DNA from: Dipteris shenzhenensis
Lineage: Eukaryota > Polypodiophyta > Polypodiopsida > Gleicheniales
DNA length: 64,000 bases
Assembly: GCA_047967505.1 (NCBI GenBank)
Contig: CM106540.1
Strand: one strand, 5' to 3'
Under the pieces are notes generated by a model. The model did not search any database, was not told the DNA's origin, and worked only from the letters and a program-made list of their open reading frames with translations. The position numbers were made by a program, and so were the translations under genes. Of this stretch, positions 12,168 to 24,127 are shown one piece after another (the stretch's first letter is position 1; the number at the start of each line of letters is the position of its first letter).

Positions 12168-13306
12168 TGCATCACCTGCAATGTTTCAAAGCTGTCCCTC
12201 AGCATAAAATAGCATCCATGTGCAAAGCGTCCATAAAAAATAGCATCCCACAAGGCAATTTGGGCCTATCAGCGCATCCAACAAGGACCGCAATGCATCC
12301 AAATGGCCTATAAATTATCCACTGCAACCCAATGCATACCACGAATGAGCGCACACTGCTCAAACTGTAACTGAGTGATCTGCATAAGGTATGCTGAAGA
12401 AATCATAGTCCTACGGTAATGAGCGCTACTGAAAATAGAACCTGAGATGCTTCAAAACATGGGCGCCATTGCATAATCGGACTCAGCAAGAAAATCTGCA
12501 AATATCTCTCTTCTGCCAGAACTCCAAAATCCCAACCGATGAGTGAGAAATGGGAGTCAACACTTATCCACTACCATGTGGCATAAATCTAAGGTTTCAA
12601 AACCTTAGTATGAAAAAATGCATAACAGAGAGACGAAATCGAATACACAGAGATTTATCACTCTGAAAATCCTCCACCGAATTGCGCAAGAACTGACAGG
12701 TAGGGGTTTTTGGGCATCCGGAACGCAATGGGACAGACGGTTTTGGAAACCGTGGTCTCAATCACTGGGTCCAACACACGGACTGAAAAACGTTTTTGGA
12801 AATAGAGTTATCTGTAAACTCCACCGGAGTGCAAATGATGAGCAACATAGAAGTTTTAGGACCTCCTGAGTCCACTGGAACTGACAGATCTGCAAATGGT
12901 TGCTCCAAACTTGAGTTCCAACACCCAGGCAAAAAACGCAGGAATTGACACAGTGAGTCAGAAATCCAATGAAATGATCCCAGATTCAAGAATGAAGGTG
13001 TTTCCAAGCTCCTGAAGTAATGTGGACACCAAAAGCAAGCAATAGTTGCCTCTACAAGTCAATATGGAGTCTCTGTCATCGAACGGAACAGAGAAAACCT
13101 CAAAAAACGACTTTTTCTTTGAAAGCTCTTAACAGGCTCTCAAAACCACTTTGTAAAGCCAAAGTGACTTTCCAAAGGTTCCTCCAAGGTCTCTGCACAC
13201 TCGGATGCAAGTAAAGTCGCCCACAAAGCTTCCCACAGAGCTTCTCCTTCCTCCCACAGAGCTGCTGAGCTTCAAAGCATTCACGCACGCTCAGCTAGAT
13301 CACCCG
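12168..13306 (-). other. copy B leader, part next to PBS
   Basis: The remainder of the long leader, matching 61823 to about 62960 of copy D and the start of the window in opposite orientation. Plus-strand frames here (e.g. 12618-12869) are short and follow from the leader, not genes. With 10756-11026 it gives a leader of about 1.4 kb, long for an element with LTRs under 175 bp. Confidence 0.88.
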
Positions 13307-13319
13307 GGCTCTGATACCA
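13307..13319 (-). other. primer-binding site of copy B (tRNA-iMet)
   Basis: The minus strand reads TGGTATCAGAGCC, complementary to the 3' end of plant initiator-Met tRNA, two bases inside the 5' LTR end. It primes minus-strand DNA synthesis. Confidence 0.9.
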
Positions 13320-13321
13320 GT

Positions 13322-13493
13322 TGAGATTGCTCTCAATGGAAGCAAGAATGGAAGAAGGAGAGAGAGAGAGACAGAGAGCCACACAAGTTTGGTGGGTGCA
13401 GAACCACCCTAATCTTCTTTTTCATTCATTTATATATGTGTTTGAGTATTGTATATAACCGGGGTAAAGGCATAGTGACCTTTAACCCCCACA
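13322..13493 (-). repeat. 5' LTR of copy B
   Basis: 172 bp, 167-bp partner at 6480-6646. Three substitutions, a 2-bp AG slippage and a 3-bp indel separate the two. It carries the promoter (TATA-type box in CACATATATAAATG on the minus strand) and is followed by the AAAGT duplication at 13494-13498. Confidence 0.93.
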
Positions 13494-13498
13494 AAAGT
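13494..13498. repeat. target-site duplication of copy B (right), AAAGT
   Basis: Second copy of the 5-bp duplication; it joins the flank of 6479 when the element is removed. Confidence 0.93.
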
Positions 13499-14228
13499 TT
13501 CATAAATGTGGGGTATGCATCGAGCCCTAAGGCTCACCATTTGTGTCAGCATTGCTGGGAGGGATGGCATGTGATGCACCCACAACCAGAGGGTTCAATT
13601 GGCTTTGTAAGTGCTCATAATCCAGAAACAACAGCAACTCAACATTGTGCTTGAGGACCTTTTTGCAGTGAATACATGGACCTAGCATGCTTGATTTGGA
13701 GATTGTCATTTCATGAGTGAATTGTTGCTTCATGCAAGCATTGATCATCTCACTCATCAAATTGCGGTACTAACCTATGGCATGAATGCAAACGAGGTTG
13801 CAACGACCTTTGGGTCCACTATTATCGACAACGAGGCTACCCCGTTGAGCTAGGTGATCTTTGTCCGCAGACAGAGACTTGCATGTGGAGTGAGATGTTC
13901 AGTGGACTCTGCAAGATGCTGGTGGTGGCATACTAGAAAATGGTGGTGCCTAGTTCAAAGTGGTTCGCAGGTGAACGTACAAGAGCCCTCTTCATCGCCA
14001 TCTACAGTCTGAGTGTGGATGATGCAGTGTGTCCTCTCCATGGGGTCGACATGTGCTAAGCAAGCCATCTTTACCGAGAGAAGGTGGCATCTCATCGATG
14101 GTTTGTGGTCTATTCTTCACTCCATAAGAGATGACAGCAATTGGGGGGACAATGCCATTGGTAGTGATTGTCTTTGTCATTTTGGCCAATCTAGTCACAA
14201 TGGTGGCATGTAATGTGAAGTATACAAA
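13499..14228. other. flank of copy B, probably 5' part of decayed gypsy G3
   Basis: No clear protein. Frames are broken and short. It lies between the copy B insertion and the gypsy gag remnant that begins about 14229, so it is probably leader or early gag of that element. Confidence 0.35.
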
Positions 14229-15290
14229 ATTCTAGGGGAAGACTCATGATGATCCGGATGCCCACATTCACCAGTTTGATAAAATTTACACTCTCAATGT
14301 GCCAGGTGTGGTGGATCCAGTGCAAAAGGAGGTAGTCTTTGAGTCCATGTTGGAGGTTAAAGCATCACGTTGGTTGACAGAGTATGCCTCGGAGCACTTC
14401 CAAAATTACGGTGAAATCAAGGTCTTTTTTGTGGCAGTTTTGTAAGGAGAAAACGATTTCGTAGATGCTAGATGGGTTGAGGATCTTGAGGCAAAGTGAT
14501 CAAGACGTGGAGGACTACGTGGCTCAATACCGCCAATTTTCACAAAGGGTTCTAGCGGTTTAACAACTGGCAGTGGAGGTGTTGAACGATTATTTTATCA
14601 ATATCCTAGCCAAGGACGTGCAGATTGTAGTAGTGATGGTGGACAAGGTCACTTTAGCCTTGAACAACCTCATCAATCAGGCAATCTAGCTAGGTGAAGC
14701 GCTACAAGGGGGGCCAGCAAAGCACAAATGATCATCCAAGAGTAAGGGCAAATCCAAAAAGCAGTCTTCAAGAAAAAACAAAGGGATAGTGATGAAGATT
14801 CAAACAAGGATAGTTCGACAGAAAGCTCATCAGAAGAAAGCAGTGATGAATCAAAGGAGGAGGAGGTAAAAGAAGCCTAAAAAGACCACGAAAAGAGGGA
14901 AGGGGAAGTCTGCATGTCACTTAGCGGGATGTTCAAATGCAAATCTTTGGTGTGTGCACTGCAGGAATCTAGGGCATTCTATAATGGAGTGTGCTATGAA
15001 TCAGCAGTGGTGTGCGATTTTCCAAACTAATGCACACACCACGGAGCACTACAGCTACAACAAACATGGCCCGCATGCATAAGGCCAACCTCAATAGCCA
15101 ACACCACCAGCTACAAAGCCCACAGCAATGTATGTGCAGCAAGCTGGTATAGTAGAAGTTCAGGAACAATCCAGTTAGAGGGGGTAGTGGAGGGGACCAC
15201 GATCATGGATGAGGCGATGGAGGACGAGGTGGTCTGTGAGCGAAGACATGCTTCTTTTGCCTAGGTGAAGGTCACTGGTGGAATGAGTGC
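14229..15290 (+). pseudogene. decayed Ty3/gypsy (G3) gag with two CCHC knuckles
   Basis: Fragments in shifting frames give a gypsy gag signature: a HDDPDAHIHQFD-like segment at about 14240, RWLTEYA at about 14370, then a VEDYVAQYRQFSQR segment near 14510. A lysine-rich stretch precedes two CX2CX4HX4C zinc knuckles at about 14951-14992 (ending GHSIMEC) and 15248-15290 (CFFCLGEGHWWNEC). Several stops and frame changes interrupt it. Gag would form the particle and bind element RNA through the knuckles. The family assignment is by resemblance to Ty3/gypsy gag; lineage unknown. Confidence 0.7.
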
Positions 15291-15780
15291 CCAGGGGCTC
15301 AAGAATGGGATCGCCAGAAGAAGGAACATCAAAAGATGGCGCGGAAGATGCCCAACACATCTATGGTACGAATTGTGGAGGATGACAACCATGGAACCGA
15401 AGGTGAATGTGGTAACTCAATCAAGCAAAGTGATGTCGACCAAACTCAAAAAGAAACCAGCATTACTTCAATGGGTTGTCCAGGAGGAGGTGCGATAGCA
15501 GGTGCTCAATTGGTTCCAAAAAGTGACCCCAATAGAAGATAAGCTGATAGCTACTTTGAAAGCAAGGAAAGTCTGCAAGGTCCAAATTGAGGAGGCACTG
15601 CATCTCGTGATCATGTAGGAACCAGGCCTATGGAAGACCTTTTGGAGGCACCTATTCAAATCTTGTTGGGACGGCCTTGGATACAGGGGAGCCCACAATC
15701 GACATTGAAGATGAATTCTCAGACGTGGACCTCAATGCAGTCATGGGACTACTATGGAGCCATCTGAGGGGCTTGTAACC
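15291..15780 (+). pseudogene. G3 protease remnant
   Basis: A segment at about 15652-15690 reads PIQILLGRPWIQ, the conserved end of the gypsy aspartic protease (ILLGRPW, as in G1 and G2). The upstream active-site loop is not recognisable. What follows is not RT: the next recognisable domain is integrase, so RT and RNase H are missing from this element. Confidence 0.6.
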
Positions 15781-15929
15781 CACAGTATTCCATGGTCATG
15801 GTTGATGAAATGATGCACTTCATGACATCCGGACAAATGCTATCCAAATTATCTCAACAAGGATCAACGAAAGTGATTAGTACTCAGAAGCTGGGGATTT
15901 GAAGTGGTGGTTGGTTAGCTCTATCGCGG

Positions 15930-16960
15930 ACACTTGACAGATGTTCTACTTTGGTGTGTGCTACCACATGAGTAGGAAGCGGTGCATATGGAGGCACATT
16001 GTGGAGTGGCAGGTGGTCACCTTGTGGGAGAAATTATGGCCAAGAAGGTGCTGCAAGCAGGGTTATGGTGGCCCACACTACAAAAGAATGCCCATCATTT
16101 TGCACTACGGTGCAATCTATGTCAATGACTAGGATAGCAAGACCGCATGCCGATGCAACCATTGCTTCCTTTGGCCCCTTTCCTGAAGTGGGGATTGGAC
16201 TTCATAGGTCCCTTCAAGCCTACAGCTACACAAACCCAAAATTGCAATGTGCTAGCAACCACCACTGATTATTGCACCAAGTAGGTGGAAGCCTAGGCAC
16301 TGCAGGAGAATACACACACTCCACAGCCAAGTGTTTATACAAGGATGTGTTCTATCAATTCGGCTATCCGATCGAGTTGTTTAACAATAGAGGGAAGCAT
16401 TTTGTGGTGCATGTAGTGAAGGAAATGATGACTTTCTACATGGTCATTCACAAAAAATCATCATCTTATTACCCGCAAGCAAACGTCCAGGCGGAGTCTT
16501 CCAATAGCAGTTCACGTAGATTACCACATTACTGGTGAATATTCATCGCATGGATTGGGATGAGACTCTCCTTTCCACAGTTTGGGTAGCATATCGCACA
16601 TCATTCAAAGTCGCCATCGGCCTAACACCATTCAAGTTGGCATTCGGGGTGGAGGCCATTACATCTGAGGAATATGTTGTGCCAAGCCTCCACATTGCGG
16701 TTGAGGATAGGCTACTTCCATAGGAGACCATGGAATTCTGACTCGATGTTCTAGAGCAGTTGGAGGAAGAGATAATGGAGAGCTATCACTTGACCTAGAT
16801 AGTTCAAGCTTGAAGGAAGAGATGAGTAGACTTGGCATTGAAGAATAAATTCTTTAAGAAGGGGCAACTGGTCTTGCACTTCAACAATTGCATGGACAGC
16901 ATGTCTGGGAAGCTCAAGATGTGGTGGTCGGGTCCCTTTTTGGATCTTTGAGTATTGCAG
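15930..16960 (+). pseudogene. G3 integrase remnant
   Basis: In broken frames: HHCC zinc region at about 15985-16125 (EAHCGVAGGHLVGE, then ALRCNLCQ); a core segment with STAKCLYKDVFYQFG (about 16322) and the second acidic motif changed to LFNNRGKHF (Asp to Asn) at about 16381; YYPQANVQAES at about 16470; and the C-terminal GKLKMWWSGPF (GPY/F-like) at about 16899. Stops and frameshifts are frequent and the element is much older than copy B, which is inserted beside it. Integrase would insert the DNA copy into the genome; this one cannot. Confidence 0.75.
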
Positions 16961-19900
16961 ATAGATGTCTTTCTATTTGGTGGATCTAAAGGGGTAGGTG
17001 TCACCGTTGCCACAATGAACGGATTTTGGTTGTGGAGATATCATCATGAAGGCCATATTAAATGCCCATTCCCAGTCATGCACGAAGTACTCATTCCATG
17101 GATCAAGGTAGGTGCATAGTATTCGATGGTGGGATCATGCACTTCTTGTGGTGATGAGCATGTACCTACTAATGGGATCTTAAGTTCAACAACATCCACA
17201 ATGCATTTACCCACCACTACGCCAGTCATTAGCTCAATTCCACTATACTCCTTATTCACAACCAGTTTCTCACACTTTTGGTTTCCTATTTTCTTCTCAC
17301 ACTCTAAGTTTCCTATACTTGGCTTTCACACCTCCACATCCCTAGCATCTCCCTCACCTCCAACACCTCCTTTCTACTTCTCCTTCCTCAGGGAAGGCTA
17401 TAGATGGGTACTGGAGTTTGTCTTCCTTCAAGACAAGGCATATACAATCTCAATTTGTGCTCATGGGATATTGTTGCTGATAGAGACACAACGAGTAGCT
17501 TGGGTGGTGGCATTCAAGGAGCGGCTCTAGAGATAGAAAGGGTGGCGGGAGCAACGGCAAGGGGCAAAGTGATTATGATAAAGTTGGGCCAAGTACTCAA
17601 CCTTCTCTTCTCGATCAATGGCAACACTGCAGTGCCCCTATACCTCAGTGCTATCATCAACAAATGGCCCCTACATTGAGCAATAGAGGAAGAGAAAGCA
17701 CAATCAAGAGGGTGGAAGTTCACTACAAGCTTGCACACTGACCACGCCAACCTCAGTAGCTCTAGTGCCCCCCTTGCCTCCACTGCCCAGTCAATGTTTG
17801 AAGTAGTGTCGACCTCACCTGTGCCTCCATCGATCTCTTCTCAACCAACTTTGGGAGGAGTCATGTGTAGCAGTAGTCATCTGCAGTAGTTACGGCACCA
17901 CCTCCAGCAACAAGCGATGTGGATACCTATTACCTAGCCCAGTTTGGCAGCGAGATAACCAACCGAACGGGGACAACATTAGTGAATGAGGTTACCAGTC
18001 CCCTTCTGGTAACAAGTCTAGTGAGCACTCTGGTGGTGGGGAATTCTATTGTATCAGTGCAGTCGAGTTTGGCTCATCCCTCTGCCCAGTGGGGCAGGAG
18101 TGGATCCTGAGCATTCTAGTATGAATGATGTTGGAGGGCATTGTGGCTCCTCTTGCACTCAGTTTTGCCTTACAAATGGATTTCCCATGTCAAATTCAGA
18201 CCGTCCAAACCTTGCCATTATGTTGGATATCAACTACTTAAGCTGTGAGGCTATGGTTGAAGGTGTGGAGGAATTGAGTCTGCTAGCTGAACTAGAGTTG
18301 GGATCCATACATGCCCTAGAGATCGGGCATTTAGCCATTTCTCTATCAAAGCTCATCGAGTCTTCTAAGCTCAAAATATTGACCTAGGCAAGCCCATGTA
18401 TGGATTGTGATCTCAAGACTGAGTTCCTTGATTAAGCAAAGGCAAAGCTAGGTAAGTGACTAAACAAGACATTGTTGGAGGCACTATCTTTTGAGCCGAG
18501 TTCAGTTTTGTAAGCACTCTTTTGAACCTGAGGTGCATGTAGGTGACTCAGGATGGATGATCACTTGGGGTAGGTGGAAGATGTAAAGGTGAAATGGGGG
18601 CCCACTAGAGTCACTGGTAGTTTCCCATCTAATTCAATGCCCAGATATTGAATTAGCCTTAATTCAACAACACTAAATTAGGCTTAATTCCACATTTTTA
18701 TTCTCAAGCTATTTTGACCCCAATTTGATCATTTTGGTTCAGATGGCAATTCAATTGATATTTCCATTCATTTATTGTAGGGGTGGGGTAGGTCATTAAG
18801 CCTCAGTGTGGTCAACTGATGTAGGTGAATATCTAAAATGTCATACTGTGGTGAGTTGATAGCCTAATATAGTGGTACTAAATTAGGATTAATTCAATGA
18901 CGTTGAAGTAGAGGCTGACTTTGGGCCTTGGATTCCCTGACTGCACTTATTATTCTAACACCTGATACCTAATTCAACGTCGCTGAATTATTTCGACACT
19001 GCTAAATTATTGCAACATGCCTGGACACTAAATTAGCTTCATCCTTGTGAGGTCTCTTTGGAAGCATTGCCAATAGAATTTTTGAGGTTAGAGGTGGATT
19101 TTGAGTTTGTGTTCTATTTTTTTAGCTTGGGGTAAGTGCTATGCTACCTATCCTACCTACTAATACAAGAAGGAAACAACAAAAACTAGGCACTTTTTGG
19201 GGTGTTTTTTAAGGATGGGACTGTTTATCATTCCAAACACTTTAAATTTCTCCTAAAACCATGATTATGGAGCTTTTTTCTTGAAACTTGAACACTCACA
19301 AAGCTTAGCAATGCTACCAATACCTTTTCCTAACTTTTAACAGAAGAACACCAAAAGTAGCCAAGAAACACTCAAACTCACTTCCTCCCTCTTTGTCACT
19401 CACTTTTTCACTTTCCTTTCCCAAACTCCAAAAAGAATCCACCTTTCAATAAGATATTAAGTGGTAGGCAATGGCAATATGACAGGAGAGGACATGCAAG
19501 CAAAAGTATACCTTGTAGTCTTGACGACAAAGCCAAAAATTATGTAGTCTAATGGTGACTCACGTGTCATGGAGACTTGAAGGAATGTGGATGGAGTCTC
19601 CGACTCCAATTTACTCCTTGTTGGAGCAATGCAAGCATAGACGGTCCAAGAGCGTCATGCAAATGGCTCCTGGAGTTGTTGCAATGTGAATCCTAATGAG
19701 AAGAGAAGGGAGGGGGGGCAGAGGAGAGATGGAGGAGGGGAGGGGGGGAGAAGGGGGAGTGAGTGGGGAGCAAGAAGCAAGAAGGGGGAAGGGTGACGAG
19801 AGGCATTCACAAATGCAAGGGCAAGACAAGCATAAACAACACCCTTAAAGGAAGAGGGAGCTTGTATTCCTCAAGATTGCATACGACAACTAAAGACATT

Positions 19901-20573
19901 TTAAAGGGAGGGCCAATCCTTTTCATCCTTCCACTCCCTATTTTATCTCTCTTTATAACTTGCTTGCCCGTCCGACTCAAAGACATGGTGCTACTCTCTT
20001 TCTTTTATCTTAGAATCTTGTGGCCTTGCTTTCGTTGTTGCTTTCCCATGTTTTGTATATGGCACTTGTGTTATCCACCAATTATGATCGGGCAAAGTAA
20101 TCATGGTTTTATGCCATCTTATACCTTCTTATAGTAGGCCCAAGATCACGAGCTGCTAGTCCTAAGTGCCGCAAATGGCACTTGTGTTATCCTAACTTGG
20201 GTAGCTAGACCTGGGCAACTATTTCAAAACTACATGAAAATGCATTTTTGGTTTAAGAGAACCTTGCCCTTGTGTGTGATACTTGGTGGAAAAACATGGT
20301 ATAATGCGTCCTCGAACCTGAGTAGATTTCTCAAGACTACATGTTTAGTTTAAGGGAACCCCCAAAATGGCACCTTTGTTAACCAATGTGACTCAATTAA
20401 CCCATGCAGTTAACACCCTTCTTCCTCTTTCTCTCTTCCTCCTCATTTTCCTTCTCCGCATCCCTTTCCCCTCTTTCTCCCCATCTCCCTATCCACTTTC
20501 TTCTTTGTGGAATCACGTTGCGATAGTCTAAAAACTGTTAGAGTGATAGTAGTGGTTGACATTTCTCCCAACC
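16961..20573. other. unassigned stretch, no gene recognised
   Basis: The longest plus-strand frames, 17126-17530 (134 aa) and 18049-18387 (112 aa), look protein-like in composition but match nothing I know and could be 3' parts of G3. Bases 18600-19030 repeat short phrases such as TTAATTCAA and CTAAATTA. A G-rich run at about 19703-19772 has at least four GGG blocks on the plus strand and could form a G-quadruplex. The partner LTR for G3 was not found. Confidence 0.4.
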
Positions 20574-20587
20574 AAGGGTAAAGTGGA
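20574..20587. repeat. target-site duplication of the LINE (left)
   Basis: AAGGGTAAAGTGGA, repeated right after the poly-A tail at 24114-24127. The leading AA may belong to the tail, so the duplication is 12-14 bp, typical of L1-type target-primed insertion. Confidence 0.9.
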
Positions 20588-20599
20588 ATCCTCTTATCG

Positions 20600-21896
20600 A
20601 TGAGGATAGTCAGCTGGAACATACAGGGCCTAGGCAGAGTTCCACACCATCACTGTAGGTAGCTAATCCAGAACCAGCTTCATCCAGGTGTCACTAGAGG
20701 TGCTATTGATATCCTTTTTATCCAGGAACACAAGCTGGATGCCAATGATTGCTCTAAGTCTAGCAAACTGCTTTCAAAACATACCTTCTGGTCACCTGCT
20801 ATGGGCACAAGGGGAGGTACTTGCATTTCGGTCTCTCTTTCTATTCTCCCCTTGGTTGCTGGTCATGGTATTATCTCCCCTTCTAGAGCTCAATGGATCA
20901 TTATTTTGATTAGAGGGCGTAAGATTGGTCTTCTCAATCTTTATGCTCCCAAAAACAGGGGGGAGCGGATCTCCTTTTGGAAGGAGTTACTCTCTTAGGC
21001 CCCCATTGCAGATTCTTGGATCATTGGTGGCAACTTCAACATGGTTGAGTTGCCTTCAGACAAAAAGGGAGGCAGATAGGGTGGAATTCATTCTTTGGAG
21101 AGGGTAGCAACCTGGGATGCCTTCCTCTTTTAGTTTAGTGGCAGGGACACTTGGTTGGATAATGCCTTTCATATTATGCCACAGTCACTCCTGTACTCTT
21201 GGTCGAACAGGAGAATACACATGCCCATTCATGCATGGATTGATAGATTTTATGTAGATGATTGGGCACTTGATAGAGGACGCTCTGTATGCATTTCTAC
21301 TAGGGTTTCCACCTCAGATCATTTTCCAATGGTATTGTAGATTCTTGAGCCTCATCGGAGAGGACGCTCTGCCAGTGTTAGGATTCCGGATGCTTTTTAT
21401 GCAGACGAGAGCCTCACAGAGGATATTTTACAGATTTGGGTTTCTCACATACAGGGTGGAGCTATCCACCAATCTCAAGTAGCTGAGCCTTATTTGGAAT
21501 TAGTGACTATTATCATACAGTCGTTGATTCTAGGAGACATGAGATTCTCAGATGTGAGATTGGTATACGCCATCAGTTAGCATCCCTTCAGAAGGAAGAG
21601 CAGAAGAGGCCCACAGATGCTTGGATTCAAGAGTGCCTTACTACAACAAGGGCTCATTTGCAGACATTGTTGGATCAGAGAGCAAAATATCCCGTTAATG
21701 CATTGGAATCCTTTTGGATTCAGATGGGTGGCAGAGTCAACAAAGACTTTTTCTCTACTCATGGGCCCAGACATAGTAGAGATAGTGTTTCATAGCTTGT
21801 TGACTCAGACGGGGTGTTACAGTCAAATCCTAATGTTGTCATGCATCTAGCTTCAGATTTTTTTGCATCCTTTCTTACTACAGATCCAGGCACACA
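20600..21896 (+). pseudogene. LINE ORF2 endonuclease (APE/EEP) domain, broken
   Basis: From ATG 20600 the frame reads SWNIQGLG, then FIQEHK (about 20717), TRGGTCI, NLYAP (about 20937), GGNFNM (about 21024), YSWSN (about 21200), RIDRFYV-like (about 21240) and SDHFPMV (about 21314): the ordered motifs of L1 endonuclease, which nicks the target DNA. The catalytic Asp of GGDFN is Asn here. Frameshifts and stops (TAG near 20656 and 20997) break it. The rest, up to 21896, is the spacer before RT (ESFWIQMGGRVNKDFF at about 21708). RT itself never begins: copia sequence takes over. Confidence 0.8.
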
Positions 21897-23640
21897 GAGT
21901 GTTACCACTGTGGCACGAAGGGCCATATGAAAAAGGATTGCTACAAGCTGAAAAGAGAGCAAAAGGATAAGAAAAAGAATGCAAATTGGGGTGCAAATCA
22001 AAAGGAAGAGAGTCAAAGGGAGGACAAAGGAAAAGTGAAGATCGAGGAGATCAATGCAGTCACACATGATAGTGACAATGACATTCTCTTCATGTCTAGT
22101 TTATCTGCAGAGTTGCTTGCCACTTCAGATGATGCATATTCCCAGGATTGGATTTTGGATTCTGGTGCTTCATTCCATGTTACTCCCCATAGGGAATGGT
22201 TCTTTACTTATGATAGTGGAAAGACAGGTTGTGTGCATCTTGGAAATGACTATGCATGTGACATAGTGGGAGCAGGTGTGACATAAAGTTTTCTTTTGCA
22301 AATGGGTCTGCATTTGTTTTGAAACATGTGAGACATGTGCCTAAGTTGACCAAGAGTCTTATTTCAGTGGGTCAGCTAGATGATGCTGGTTTTCACACCA
22401 CTTTTGGCTTTCAGAGTTGGAAAATTCAAAAGGGCTCTATGCTTTTGGCCAGGGGTGCCAAGTGTGGGACTTTGTATCCCTTACATGTATCAGGGGTATT
22501 TGATCATGTTGTTGCAATAACCGAGCAGCCAAGCACTTCTTTGTGGCATTGCAGGTTGGGGCACATGAGCCAAAATGGGATGAAACTCTTATGCCATTTG
22601 GGTTATGTACCGCATTTGAGTTTCTTTGATTTTGACTTTTGTGAACACTGCCTCTATGGGAAGCACACTAAATCAGCCGATAAAAGAAGGGGAAGGAAAG
22701 AGTTTGAAAAGCTTGATTTGGTGCATTCAGACGTATGTGGTCCCATGCCTACACGGTCATTAGGCGGGGCTGAATACTATGTGACATTCATTGATGATGC
22801 AACTAGGAAAGTGTGGGCTTATGCTATAGCTTGGAAGAGTGATGTGTTCCAGGTATTTCAGAAATGGCTGGCCTTGGTTGAGAATTAGTCAGGCAGAACG
22901 CTTAAATGCCTACGAACTGACAATGGTGGAGAGTATCTCTCTCATGACTTTCAGCATTTTTGTGATACACGTGGGATTAAGAGGGAGCTCACATCCCCTC
23001 GTACTCCAGAGCAAAATCTAGTTGCAGAAAAGATGAACCGTACCATTCAAGAAAGGTTGCAATGCATGCTTTCCAATGCAAGTCTTTCTAGTGGTTTTTG
23101 GGCTGAGGCAATGAAGACTGCAGTGCATGTGATCAATAGATCACCTAGTAAGAGTTTGGATGGTGGTATTCTTGAAGAGGCATGGAGTGGCAAGAAGCCC
23201 TCTTACTCTCATTTGCGTATATTTGGGTGTGAGGCATATGCACATGTGCCAAAAGGGCTTCGAAAGAAGCTAGATCCTAAGTCTAGGAAATGCATCTTTC
23301 TGGGTTATGGTGAAAGTGGAGAAATGGGCTATCGTCTTTGGGATCCAGAAGCAAAGAAGATCATACGCAGCCATGATGTGGTCTTCAATGAGAAGAAGAT
23401 GCATAAGGCACCCATGAGGGATGTGGAAATGAGGAGAATCACTTTCCAGGATGTGAATCCACTTGCATATGTTGATAGACAGCAAGCTGTCCATGCACCA
23501 AATGTGCAAGAAATGGTACCACCAAGTACTCCCACAGGTATACAATCAAGGGTAGATGATGGATCATCTATTGGTGGAAATGATGAGCCAAATGTGGTTG
23601 ATATGCAGGTGGGACAGCAAGCTGAAATGCCCTTGAGAAG
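21897..23640 (+). pseudogene. copia-T copy E: knuckle to integrase fragment inside LINE
   Basis: Starts within the gag zinc knuckle (GAGTGTTACC) and ends in the integrase-RT linker (CTTGAGAAG). It contains protease DSGAS (about 22160), the pre-integrase zinc region and a D,D,E integrase core. Breaks: a 2-base GT insertion near 22275, and TAG at 22886-22888 for CAG. It shares private residues with copy A (FFDFDF, AIAWKS), where copies B and F have others, so A and E are close sisters. No LTR, PPT or duplication borders it. It stops within about 3 bases of the copy A endpoint in element coordinates. Confidence 0.9.
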
Positions 23641-24113
23641 AAGGACACCTTATGGAGTCGTGCTCTCTAGAGGATGTTCCGGCCACTCTTTTTAGAGCTG
23701 CTCACTCCTCGGTCGACTCTCCATGGGAGATCCTAGCTAGCATTGCAGCATGGCACATTTGGAGAGCTAGATGCACTGAGGCTTTGGAGGGTTCTCAGGT
23801 TCACCCTTCTTAGATCTTGGCCAATACTTGGACAGATACGATACACACTGTAATGGCCATTTGGGCGACCATGCAATCTCGAGCAGCCTCCTCCTGGAGA
23901 GTTACTTTTCTCAGAGATTGGAGAGACTCTCCCTTCTTTGCTAAGACTTCTATAGGGTTGAGATGGCATTTTTAGCCTCAGCCTTGGTTTTTTTCTACCT
24001 CATTCCTCTGAGGTGTTTTTTATTACATGCTTAGCATGGTGTATTTTTGCACAGAGCTTGCTCTAGCGGGTTTCTTTCTTACTTAATAAAAGTCTCTTTT
24101 TTGAAAAAAAAAA
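23641..24113 (+). pseudogene. LINE 3' end with poly-A tail
   Basis: An open stretch ends around 23974 with a tryptophan-rich tail (AAWHIWRARCTEA at about 23749, WRVTFLRDW at about 23897), as seen at the C terminus of plant LINE ORF2, followed by a 3' untranslated part with AATAAAAG and poly-A. Removing copy E would join this to the endonuclease part but still leave RT missing. Confidence 0.7.
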
Positions 24114-24127
24114 AAGGGTAAAGTGGA
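24114..24127. repeat. target-site duplication of the LINE (right)
   Basis: AAGGGTAAAGTGGA after the poly-A tract; see 20574-20587. Confidence 0.9.

Larger units (their letters stand above)
6480..13493 (-). mobile_element. copia-T copy B, complete Ty1/copia retrotransposon
   Basis: Full-length TNT1-like (Tork-type) element on the minus strand: 3' LTR 6480-6646, PPT, one gag-pol frame, leader, PBS, 5' LTR 13322-13493, flanked by AAAGT. The order gag, protease, integrase, RT, RNase H defines Ty1/copia. The LTRs are 167 and 172 bp and differ by three substitutions and two small indels, so the insertion is fairly young. The leader is split by 1141 bp of pol sequence of the same family in opposite orientation (11027-12167), with no LTR or duplication around it. 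Three in-frame stops disable gag-pol; otherwise the frame is open end to end. Confidence 0.95.
20588..24113 (+). mobile_element. L1-like LINE with embedded copia-T fragment (LINE-1)
   Basis: Non-LTR retrotransposon: begins at 20588, carries an APE-type endonuclease, ends with an AATAAA signal (24085) and a poly-A tract (24104-24115), and is bounded by a 12-14-bp duplication. It is only 3.5 kb: RT is absent and its place is taken by copia-T copy E (21897-23640). The 3' end (23641-24113) is again LINE-like. The duplication encloses the whole chimera, so either the hybrid inserted as one molecule or the copia piece entered later and replaced the RT region. Confidence 0.85.

Noticed and set aside
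13307-13319. tRNA-Met gene fragment (also 39087, 61811)
   Set aside because: Position next to LTR ends and short length show primer-binding sites.
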